Below are positions 57,492 through 64,000 of a stretch of DNA of 64,000 nt, in pieces. The notes below the pieces were generated by a model. That model saw only the letters and a list, made by a program, of their open reading frames with translations, ran no database searches and was not told the origin of the DNA. Every line of letters starts with the position of its first letter. Positions within the stretch are counted from its first letter, which is position 1. Location: the NCBI GenBank assembly GCA_900078405.1, contig FLTS01000001.1, positions 1,264,626-1,328,625 of the forward strand. The letters run 5' to 3'. The stretch comes from an uncultured Stenotrophomonas sp. Lineage in GTDB: Bacteria; Pseudomonadota; Gammaproteobacteria; Xanthomonadales; Xanthomonadaceae. Both the position numbers and the translations under genes were made by a program.

Positions 57492-58829
57492 TCAATTTTT
57501 CTCGAACACCGCAATGCTTTCCACGTGCGCGGTATGCGGGAACATGTCCATCGCCCCGGCGCTGACCAGGGTGAAGCCCTGTTCGTTGACCAGATAGCCG
57601 GCATCGCGCGCCAGCGAGCCGGGATGGCAGCTGACGTAGACGATGCGCTTGAACTGCTTGAGCGGCAGCTGCTGCAGCACGTCGATGGCGCCCGAGCGCG
57701 GCGGGTCGAGCAGCAGCTTGTCGAAGCCCTGCCGCATCCATGGCGCGTTGCGCTGGTCCTGGGTCAGGTCGGCGGCGAAGAACTGCGCGTTGTCCAGCCC
57801 GTTGCGCTGCGCGTTTTCCTTCGCCCGCGCGACCAGCCCGGCCTCGCCTTCCACGCCCACCACCTCGCGCACGGTACGCGCCAGCGGCAGGGTGAAGTTG
57901 CCCAGCCCGCAGAACAGATCAAGCACGCGCTCGTCCGGCTGCGCGTCCAGCAGCGCCAGCGCATGCGCGATCATCTTCTCGTTGAGCGTGGCGTTGACCT
58001 GGATGAAATCCAGCGGGCGGAACGCCAGTTCCACGTTCCACTGCGGCAGCGCGAACGACAGCGGCACACCTTCGGCCGGCCACAGCGGATGCACCGTTTC
58101 CAGACCGCCGGGCTGCAGGTAGATGGCGAAGCCATGTTCCTGGCCGAACGCCTGCCACGCCTGCCTGTCGGCGTCGGACAGGGGCTGCAGGTGGCGCACG
58201 GTCAGGGCGATGGCGGCATCGCCGCCGATGAACTCGATCTGCGGGATGTCGCGCCGGCCATCCAGCGTTTCGATGAACGCCGACAATGCCGACACCCTGG
58301 TGCCGATTTCGGGGATCACGGTCAGGCACTGCGACAGGTCGGCAACGAAGCGCGGATCCTGCTCACGGAATCCCACCAGCGTCTTGTCCTTCTTCTCCAC
58401 CCGGCGCACCGAGAACCGGCCCTTGCGCCGGTAGCCCCAGTTCGCGCCGACCAGCGGCGGCAGCACCACGCCGGGGCTGACGTGGCCGATGCGGGCCAGG
58501 TTGTCCATCAGCACCCGCTGCTTGGCGACGATCTGCTGGCCTTCCTCCAGATGCTGCAGCACGCAGCCGGCGCAGACGCCGAAATGCGGGCAGCGCGGCT
58601 GAACCCGCTGCGGCGAGGCCTGCAGCACTTCCACCGTCCGGGCTTCGTCGAAATGGCGGCTCTTGCCGGTCTGCTCGGCCATCACCGTCTCGCCGGGCAG
58701 CGCGCCGGCCACGAAGGTCACCTTGCCGCCCTCGCCTTCGCGGCGGGCGACGCCGCGGCCGTCGTGGCTGAGGTCGAGGATCTCGGTCTGGAACGGGGTC
58801 TTGTCTATGCGGGAACGGGATCGGGCCAC
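57492..58829 (-). CDS. rlmD: 23S rRNA (uracil-1939-C5)-methyltransferase RlmD
   Basis: A 445-residue enzyme. An N-terminal TRAM domain (about 10-65) precedes the iron-sulfur site CPHFGVCAGCVLQH with its Cys set. The SAM motif is LDLFCGLGNFTLPLA. DPPRSGA and VYVSCHPGSLARD (catalytic Cys) close the family set. I start it at GTG 58829 (VARSRSRIDKTPF), since the TRAM domain begins directly after and no ATG is in frame nearby. It is divergent from the REC-Hpt gene. Confidence 0.93.
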   Translation of the reverse strand: MARSRSRIDKTPFQTEILDLSHDGRGVARREGEGGKVTFVAGALPGETVMAEQTGKSRHFDEARTVEVLQASPQRVQPRCPHFGVCAGCVLQHLEEGQQIVAKQRVLMDNLARIGHVSPGVVLPPLVGANWGYRRKGRFSVRRVEKKDKTLVGFREQDPRFVADLSQCLTVIPEIGTRVSALSAFIETLDGRRDIPQIEFIGGDAAIALTVRHLQPLSDADRQAWQAFGQEHGFAIYLQPGGLETVHPLWPAEGVPLSFALPQWNVELAFRPLDFIQVNATLNEKMIAHALALLDAQPDERVLDLFCGLGNFTLPLARTVREVVGVEGEAGLVARAKENAQRNGLDNAQFFAADLTQDQRNAPWMRQGFDKLLLDPPRSGAIDVLQQLPLKQFKRIVYVSCHPGSLARDAGYLVNEQGFTLVSAGAMDMFPHTAHVESIAVFEKN

Positions 58830-58955
58830 GTGGCGGACGGCTGCGGGCAAAAAGGGGGCGCCATTGTCGCAGATGTGGCAGACATGACTTCCGTCTATTG
58901 CAAGGCCGCCGTGCATCGCCAATGATGCGGCGCATGGCTGACATGGAGGCAGCAG

Positions 58956-59660
58956 ATGAATACGCAACAGCAGGCCAACCCGCCGCGCCTGTTGCTGGTC
59001 GAGGATGACGCGACCAGCCAGGCTTTCTTCCACACCACGCTGATGGCGCTGCCGGCCACGGTGGACACTGCCGCCTCGCTTGCCGATGCCCGCCAACTGG
59101 CGCAGGCCAACCGCCATGCCTTGTGGCTGGTCGACGCCAACCTGCCCGACGGCACCGGCCCGGAACTGCTGCGCTACCTGCGCACCCGGCAGGCCGGCGT
59201 GCCGGCGCTGGCGCATACCGCCGACACCCGTCCGGAAACCCGGCAGGCATTGCTGCAGGCCGGGTTCGACCGCGTGCTGCTCAAGCCGCTCGCTGGCAGC
59301 GCCCTGCTCGCCAGTGTCCGCGAAGCACTGGCCGCAACAATGGCCACACCGGCCGCGGATGCGCTGGACTGGGACGAAAGCGCGGCATTGCAGGCGTTGA
59401 ACGGCCAGAGTGCGCACGTGGTCGCGCTGCGCGAGTTGTTCATGACCGAATTGCCCGGGGCCCGCGCCGCGGTGTCCTCGGCATTGCAACAGCATGACAC
59501 CGGTGCACTACGCGCACAGCTGCACCGGCTGCAGGCCAGCTGCGGTTTCGTCGGCGCATCCCGGCTTGGCAGTGCGGTGCGGCAACTGCACCAGGCGCCG
59601 GACTCGGACATGGCGCGGCGGCAGTTCGACGCGGCGGTGAATGCCCTGCTCCACCATTGA
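58956..59660 (+). CDS. Receiver-Hpt phosphotransfer protein
   Basis: A 234-residue cytosolic protein. A receiver domain (about 10-125) has paired acids in LLLVEDDATSQAF, phosphoacceptor Asp in LWLVDANLPDG, and Lys in VLLKPLAGS. The C-terminal helical bundle (about 140-232) looks like an Hpt domain: the His in LHRLQASCGFVGASRL matches the HxLKGxAxxxG pattern. It could pass phosphate between a hybrid kinase and another regulator. No kinase lies nearby. Confidence 0.85.
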   Translation: MNTQQQANPPRLLLVEDDATSQAFFHTTLMALPATVDTAASLADARQLAQANRHALWLVDANLPDGTGPELLRYLRTRQAGVPALAHTADTRPETRQALLQAGFDRVLLKPLAGSALLASVREALAATMATPAADALDWDESAALQALNGQSAHVVALRELFMTELPGARAAVSSALQQHDTGALRAQLHRLQASCGFVGASRLGSAVRQLHQAPDSDMARRQFDAAVNALLHH

Positions 59661-59701
59661 GCGAGCCCACGTCGGCAAGAGACGAGAGTCTGGAATCCCT
59701 T

Positions 59702-59758
59702 GTAGATGCGAGGCTTGCCCCACATGGGGACTTCACCGGGAAAGCCCCGTACCTTCAC
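59702..59758. repeat. SMAG-type REP, diverged
   Basis: It opens GTAGATGCGAGGCTTGCCCC and contains ATGGGGACTTC with AAGCCCCGTAC-like pairing. The closing CTAC is degraded to TTCAC. It lies between the convergent REC-Hpt and recO genes. Confidence 0.7.
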
Positions 59759-59782
59759 ATTGAGCTGGTGACAGCCTGCACT

Positions 59783-60508
59783 TCAGCCGTTGCCGCGCGC
59801 CAGATCGCCGAGCATCTCCCAGGACTTCAACCCGCGACCGCCCAGATGGTGCAGCAGCACCGCGCGCATCTGCGGGCGCAGGCTGGCCAGGTCGGCGGCC
59901 GCCGGCAGGCGGTCCTCCGCCAGCGCCAGCAGCGCGGCGCCAGTGGCCAGCCCGCGTCGCTCGCCGGCATTGCGTTCGCTGAGCAGGCGCAGCGGGCCTT
60001 CCTGCGGGTCGAGGCGGTAGCGCGCGGCCGGGTCGACCGGCTGCCCGTCGGCGGCATGGGCCCAGTCGAAACCGAAGCCCAGCGCTTCGAGCAAGTCGCG
60101 CTCGAAGCGGCGCAGCGACCATGCCAGCCCGCCGGCCTCCCGCAACCGTTGGCGGATTTCGCCGTAGGCATGGTGCAGTTCGGGCAGTGGATCGTGGCGC
60201 GGCGCCAGCCGCAGCACCAGCTCGTTGACGTAGAACGCCGCCAGCATGGCGTGGCCATGCAGGCGCGGTGCGGCATCCTGGCTTTCGGCGCGGCGCAGCT
60301 GCGCCAGTTCGCCGGCCAGCACTGCGTCGAAACGGATCGATTGCAGCGGTTGCAAGGCCGCGCGCAGCGCCTGCTTCTTCGGCCCCTGTACCCCGCGCGC
60401 CAGCAGGCCGACGCGGCCGTGCTCCTGCGTCAGCACTTCCACCAGCAGGCTGGTTTCGCGCCAGGCGCGCGCGTGCAGGACGTAGGCGGGTTCGTCGTCG
60501 AGGCGCAT
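59783..60508 (-). CDS. recO: DNA repair protein RecO
   Basis: A 241-residue protein. The N-terminal OB-fold (about 5-80: [33 protein letters not shown]) is clear. The helical C-terminus (about 85-240) includes [22 protein letters not shown] and [17 protein letters not shown]. It lacks the four Cys zinc site of Gram-positive RecO, as usual for proteobacteria. It loads RecA with RecR. It is last of lepA-lepB-DUF4845-rnc-era-recO. The ATG at 60508 is preferred to TTG 60520. Confidence 0.93.
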   Translation of the reverse strand: MRLDDEPAYVLHARAWRETSLLVEVLTQEHGRVGLLARGVQGPKKQALRAALQPLQSIRFDAVLAGELAQLRRAESQDAAPRLHGHAMLAAFYVNELVLRLAPRHDPLPELHHAYGEIRQRLREAGGLAWSLRRFERDLLEALGFGFDWAHAADGQPVDPAARYRLDPQEGPLRLLSERNAGERRGLATGAALLALAEDRLPAAADLASLRPQMRAVLLHHLGGRGLKSWEMLGDLARGNG

Positions 60509-60521
60509 GCGGTGGAGCAAG

Positions 60522-60638
60522 AAGTGAGTGAAGAGGAGTGAGGAGTGAGAAGAAGCAAGAGTGATCTCCGCCTTCGCGGAGATGACGGCTTTTGCTCCTG
60601 CCTTTTCTCACCCCTCACTCCTCTTCACTCGCTCCTCG
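60522..60638. repeat. Long nested palindrome between era and recO
   Basis: An outer pair of about 30 bases (GAGTGAAGAGGAGTGAGGAG and its near-complement CTCACTCCTCTTCACTC, plus flanks) encloses an inner hairpin ATCTCCGCCTTCGCGGAGAT. Together they make nearly the whole gap of 131 bases self-complementary. The outer arms are purine-rich on one strand and pyrimidine-rich on the other. Confidence 0.75.
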
Positions 60639-60639
60639 C

Positions 60640-61539
60640 TTACTCCCCGTACCCGAACGCTTTCAGCGCGGCTTCGTCGTCCGACCAGCCTTCGCGCACG
60701 CGCACCCAGGTCTCCAGGAACACCTTGGCGCCGAACAGGCGCTCCATCTGCATGCGCGCCTTCGCGCCGATGTCCTTCAAACGCGCGCCGCCCTTGCCGA
60801 TGACGATGGCCTTCTGGCCTTCGCGCTCGACCCAGATCACCGCGCCGATGCGCAACAGGTTGCCGTCCTCGGCGAAGCGCTCGATCTCGACCGTGGTGGC
60901 ATAGGGCAATTCCTCGCCCAGTTGGCGCATCAACTGCTCGCGCACCAGCTCGCCGGCAAGGAAACGCTGGCTGCGGTCGGTGATCTCGTCCTCGCCGAAC
61001 ATCGGCGGGGCTTCCGGCAGCAGCTTGAGCACATCACTCACCAGCGCTTCCAGGCCATTGCGCTTCTGTGCGGAAATCGGGTGCACCGCGGCGAAGTCGC
61101 GGCCGTCAGTGACCTGCTGCAGGAACGGCAGCAAGGCGCCCTTGTCCTTCAGCCGGTCGACCTTGTTGACCACCAGCACCACCGGGATGCCGGCATCGCG
61201 CAGCACGTTGAAGGCCAGCGTGTCCTCCTCGTCCCAGCGCCCGGCCTCGATCACCAGCAAGCCGGCGTCCACGCCTTCCAGCGAGCTGCGCGCGGCGCGG
61301 TTCATCACCCGGTTCATCGCCCGCTTCTGCTGGCGATGCAGCCCCGGCGTGTCCACCAGCACCAGTTGCCCCTCGGGGAAGGTGGCGATGCCGAGCAGGC
61401 GGTGGCGGGTGGTCTGCGGGCGGTTGGAAACGATGCTGACCTTGGCGCCGACCAGCGCATTGGTCAGGGTCGATTTGCCGACGTTGGGGCGGCCGATGAC
61501 GGCGACGCTGCCACAGCGGTGGGAAGAGGTGTCGTTCAC
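60640..61539 (-). CDS. era: GTPase Era
   Basis: A 299-residue protein. G1 is [17 protein letters not shown]2 [12 protein letters not shown]3 DTPG and G4 NKVD. The C-terminal KH domain (about 210-290: [25 protein letters not shown]) binds the 16S rRNA 3' end. It acts in 30S maturation. The start is GTG 61539, overlapping the rnc stop (GTGA); rnc-era coupling is conserved. Confidence 0.95.
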   Translation of the reverse strand: MNDTSSHRCGSVAVIGRPNVGKSTLTNALVGAKVSIVSNRPQTTRHRLLGIATFPEGQLVLVDTPGLHRQQKRAMNRVMNRAARSSLEGVDAGLLVIEAGRWDEEDTLAFNVLRDAGIPVVLVVNKVDRLKDKGALLPFLQQVTDGRDFAAVHPISAQKRNGLEALVSDVLKLLPEAPPMFGEDEITDRSQRFLAGELVREQLMRQLGEELPYATTVEIERFAEDGNLLRIGAVIWVEREGQKAIVIGKGGARLKDIGAKARMQMERLFGAKVFLETWVRVREGWSDDEAALKAFGYGE

Positions 61540-62210
61540 TTGGAATCCAGTTGCTCGATCGCGGCCGCGGCCGCCTGTTGTTCGGCCAGCCGCCGCGAGC
61601 TGCCCTCGCCTTCGGTGGTCAGCGCCGGATCGGCCACGTTGCAGCGCACGTGGAAATGCCGGGCATGGTCGTCGCCGCTCTCGGCCACCAGCTCGTAGGC
61701 CGGCAGCGGCTTCTGCCGCGCCTGCAGCCATTCCTGCAGGCGGGTCTTGGGATCCTTTTCCGGCTTGCCGACCGGCACTGCCGCCATCGATTGCTCGAAC
61801 CACGGCAGCACCCGCGCGCGGCAGGCCTCGAAGCCGGCATCCAGGTAGATCGCCGCCACCACCGCCTCGAAGGCGTCGGCGAGGATCGAATCGCGGCGGT
61901 GGCCGCCGGATTTCATCTCGCCCGGCCCCAGGGTCAGGCGCTCGCCCAGCTCCAGCGTGCGGGCGATGGCGGCCAGTGCGCTTTCACAGACCAATGCCGA
62001 GCGCGCACGGGTCAGCGCGCCTTCGTCGGCCTTGGGCCAGCGGCTGTACATCGCCTCGGCAACCAGCAGGTTGACGATGCTGTCACCGAGGAACTCCAGG
62101 CGTTCGTTATGCGGAGCGCCGGCACTGCGGTGGGTCAGGGCCTGCCGCAGCAGGTCCGGATCCCGGAACGGGTGGCCGATCAGGTCACCGCGATGGAACG
62201 TCCTGCTCAA
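61536..62210 (-). CDS. rnc: Ribonuclease III
   Basis: A 224-residue enzyme. The signature [20 protein letters not shown] carries catalytic Glu and Asp, and [13 protein letters not shown] the second metal-binding Glu. A double-stranded RNA-binding domain (about 152-222) includes [11 protein letters not shown] and [17 protein letters not shown]. It processes rRNA and structured mRNAs. The start is a TTG (62210-62208) overlapping the DUF4845 stop (TTGA); no ATG in frame fits the family's N-terminus. Confidence 0.95.
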   Translation of the reverse strand: MSRTFHRGDLIGHPFRDPDLLRQALTHRSAGAPHNERLEFLGDSIVNLLVAEAMYSRWPKADEGALTRARSALVCESALAAIARTLELGERLTLGPGEMKSGGHRRDSILADAFEAVVAAIYLDAGFEACRARVLPWFEQSMAAVPVGKPEKDPKTRLQEWLQARQKPLPAYELVAESGDDHARHFHVRCNVADPALTTEGEGSSRRLAEQQAAAAAIEQLDSK

Positions 62211-62578
62211 AAGCCGCTGCCGCCGGTCAGGTCTTGGGAATTCTCGAAATTCCCGACGATGTCCAGGTTGCCGACCAGCGGGCGGCGCACTTCGTACTTG
62301 ACGACCATGCGCACGCCACCCTCGATACGGTCGAACTTGATGTTCTCGCGCTTGACGCTGTCCGAATAGTTCATGTCCATGCGCTTGAAGAACATTTCCT
62401 GCGCCTTGTTCGGGTCGGAACTGCCCGACTCCCTGGCCAGCGCCTTCATCGAGGTCTTGACCGCGTAGAACTCCTGGTACATCGGGAACAGCTTCATGCC
62501 CACGTACAGCGCGAAGCCGACCACGGCCAGCACCACCAGAAACGACGTCAGCGTCATGCCACCTTGCTTGCGATTCAT
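62207..62578 (-). CDS. DUF4845 membrane protein
   Basis: A 123-residue protein with a short basic start and one membrane helix ([19 protein letters not shown]), followed by a small periplasmic domain ([20 protein letters not shown] then [17 protein letters not shown]). The helix resembles type IV pilin-like starts (GGMTLTSFL), typical of DUF4845. It sits between lepB and rnc in many gammaproteobacteria. The function is unknown. Confidence 0.9.
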   Translation of the reverse strand: MNRKQGGMTLTSFLVVLAVVGFALYVGMKLFPMYQEFYAVKTSMKALARESGSSDPNKAQEMFFKRMDMNYSDSVKRENIKFDRIEGGVRMVVKYEVRRPLVGNLDIVGNFENSQDLTGGSGF

Positions 62579-62608
62579 GTGAGTGTTCTCCCCGGATACG
62601 CCTTTACG

Positions 62609-63427
62609 TTACTGGATGCCCGACCCGATGCGGGAGGGCGCGAAACCGTCCTTGCAGAACCAGCCACTGCAGTTGAGCCAGATCAGGAATGCCTTGCCGC
62701 GCAGGTTGTGCTCCGGCAGCAGCCCCCAGAAACGGCCATCGTCGCTGTTGTCGCGGTTGTCGCCCATCACCAGGAAGTACCCCTGCGGCACCTCCCAGTC
62801 GCCCTGTCCGGCCGGGTTGGCGCGGCCCAGGTATTCCAGCACGGTGTGGGCGCGGCCCGGCAGGTTCTCGCTCAGCAGGGTGGCGCCGGTCATCTCCGCG
62901 CCGCGGCCCTTGCCGACGTATTCGCCCTTGATCTCGTAGCTCACCGGCTCACCGTTGATCGACAGCGTGTCGCCGTGGAAACCGATGCGGTCGCCCGGCA
63001 GGCCGATCACGCGCTTGATGAAGTTCTCGCCGCGCTGCGGGTCGTCGGGCTGGCCCGGGTGGCCGGGGAACTGGAACACCGCCACGTCGCCGCGCCGGGG
63101 CTCGCCGGTCGGGATCACCTTGGTGTTGGTGATCGGCAGGCGGATGCCGTAGGCGAACTTGTTGACCAGGATGAAATCGCCGATCAGCAGGTTGGGCATC
63201 ATCGAGCTGGACGGGATCTTGTACGGCTCGGCGATGAAGCTGCGCAGCACCAGCACCACCGCCAGCACAGGGAAGAAGGCCCGCGAGTAATCGACGACGG
63301 CCGGCTCCTCGCTGTCCAGCAGGCCGCCCTTGGTCGCCCGGCGCTTGGCCAGGAACAGCTTGTCCAGCAGCAGGACGATGCCGGAGCCGAGGGTCAGCAC
63401 CACCAGCAGGATTTCAAACCATTTCAT
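62609..63427 (-). CDS. lepB: Signal peptidase I
   Basis: A 272-residue protein. Two N-terminal helices (about 3-20 and 60-78) lead to the periplasmic catalytic domain. The nucleophile Ser is in IPSSSMMPNLLIGD, and the general-base Lys in GENFIKRVIGLPGD. GDNRDNSDDGRFWGL is box E. It removes signal peptides from exported proteins. The order lepA-lepB-DUF4845 is conserved. Confidence 0.95.
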   Translation of the reverse strand: MKWFEILLVVLTLGSGIVLLLDKLFLAKRRATKGGLLDSEEPAVVDYSRAFFPVLAVVLVLRSFIAEPYKIPSSSMMPNLLIGDFILVNKFAYGIRLPITNTKVIPTGEPRRGDVAVFQFPGHPGQPDDPQRGENFIKRVIGLPGDRIGFHGDTLSINGEPVSYEIKGEYVGKGRGAEMTGATLLSENLPGRAHTVLEYLGRANPAGQGDWEVPQGYFLVMGDNRDNSDDGRFWGLLPEHNLRGKAFLIWLNCSGWFCKDGFAPSRIGSGIQ

Positions 63428-63440
63428 GGAAATTCCTAGG

Positions 63441-63538
63441 AACGGGAACTGGGAACCAGGACCGGGGAATGGAACGGATTGCCATCGGCGCCAAGGTGCC
63501 GGCTCCGGGCATTCCCCGTTCCCAGTTCCCCGGTCCCT
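63441..63538. repeat. Inverted repeat between lepA and lepB
   Basis: GGGAACTGGGAACCAGGACC and GGGGAATG on the left are imperfectly complementary to CATTCCCCG and GTTCCCAGTTCCC on the right. The inner part also pairs (CCATCGGCGCC / GGTGCCGG). It fills most of the 117-base gap within the operon. Confidence 0.65.
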
Positions 63539-63544
63539 GCTTCA

Positions 63545-64000
63545 TCACTTGTTGTCCATCTGCAGCACGGCCAGGAAGGCTTCCTGCGGGATTTCCACGC
63601 GGCCGACCTGCTTCATGCGCTTCTTGCCTTCCTTCTGCTTCTCCAACAGCTTCTTCTTGCGCGAAACGTCGCCACCATAGCACTTGGCCAGCACGTTCTT
63701 GCGCAGCGCCTTGACGTTCTCGCGCGCGATGACCTCGGCGCCGATGGCTGCCTGGATGGCCACGTCGAACATCTGCCGCGGGATCAGGTCCTTCATCTTC
63801 TCGCACAGCTCGCGGCCGCGGCGGTCGGCGTGGCTGCGGTGCACGATCAGCGACAGCGCATCGACCTTGTCACCGTTGATCAGCACGTCCACACGCACGA
63901 ACGGGCCGGCCTCGAAGCGCACGAAGTGGTAATCCAGCGAGGCGTAGCCGCGGCTGACCGACTTGAGCTTGTCGAAGAAGTCCAGCACCACCTCGGCCAT
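63545..64000 (-). CDS. lepA: Elongation factor 4 (LepA), C-terminal part
   Basis: The last 151 residues are visible; the gene runs past the window's end. The segment includes [25 protein letters not shown] (the domain V/CTD junction), [22 protein letters not shown], and the LepA-specific tail [27 protein letters not shown]. LepA is a translational GTPase thought to act on stalled or initiating ribosomes. It is first of the lepA-lepB-DUF4845-rnc-era-recO block. Confidence 0.95.
   Translation of the reverse strand: MAEVVLDFFDKLKSVSRGYASLDYHFVRFEAGPFVRVDVLINGDKVDALSLIVHRSHADRRGRELCEKMKDLIPRQMFDVAIQAAIGAEVIARENVKALRKNVLAKCYGGDVSRKKKLLEKQKEGKKRMKQVGRVEIPQEAFLAVLQMDNK

Overview
The window is a dense, high-GC chromosomal segment from a gammaproteobacterium of the Xanthomonadaceae/Lysobacteraceae, most like Stenotrophomonas, Pseudoxanthomonas or a close relative. 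The support is: the conserved blocks lepA-lepB-DUF4845-rnc-era-recO, serC-pheA-aroA, surE-pcm-yqaA-nlpD and rlmE-ftsH-folP-miaA-hfq-hflX; a FimV-type protein; and many GTAG-headed REP palindromes of the SMAG type known from Stenotrophomonas. The placement is inference from gene content; no 16S rRNA or tRNA gene was seen.

Layout. 1-4.7 kb (+): end of an unknown gene, CorC, a DUF4105 membrane protein, CorA and a Tat-exported M24 peptidase. 4.7-13.5 kb: a putrescine locus, with puuA, potF, potG, potH, potI and an aldehyde dehydrogenase on the minus strand and puuB divergent. Both potH and the aldehyde dehydrogenase are frame-disrupted. 13.5-15.7 kb: a dual-receiver GGDEF protein, a bacteriohemerythrin behind a perfect FNR-type box, and dodecin. 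15.8-19.0 kb (+): aroK-aroB, a WGR protein and hemE. 19.1-26.5 kb (-): prmB, aroC, a decayed 2-hydroxyacid dehydrogenase, asd, fimV, a VOC protein, truA and trpF. 26.6-28.8 kb (+): SCO protein, psd and an orphan membrane protein. 29.0-35.5 kb (-): RNA, translation and protein quality-control genes. 35.6-39.9 kb: yhbY, an Mth938-like gene, the surE operon and an Smr protein.

39.9-40.6 kb is the only long non-coding stretch. It holds a 467-bp deletion derivative of an IS110-family element inserted in a REP palindrome. The transposase is almost entirely lost, but the left-end non-coding region still folds on paper as a complete bridge RNA, with guides matching its own ends and the interrupted REP. 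This is the most unusual item in the window.

40.6-46.5 kb: serS, a TonB-like protein and the aroA-pheA-serC block. 46.6-53.6 kb: a large subtilase autotransporter with a lipobox, a thiolase, two alanine-rich lipoproteins, an FAD monooxygenase and a cold-shock protein. 53.7-58.8 kb (-): purine salvage (mtnP, hpt), nagZ, a DsbA-like protein, a CYTH protein and rlmD. 59.0-59.7 kb: a REC-Hpt protein. 59.8-64.0 kb (-): recO, era, rnc, DUF4845, lepB and the 3' end of lepA.

Genes are packed with many 1- or 4-base start/stop overlaps (ATGA, GTGA, TTGA, TGATG), so most minus-strand blocks are probably translationally coupled operons. REP palindromes sit at operon ends and inside intergenic gaps. In two genes the REP itself supplies the stop codon.
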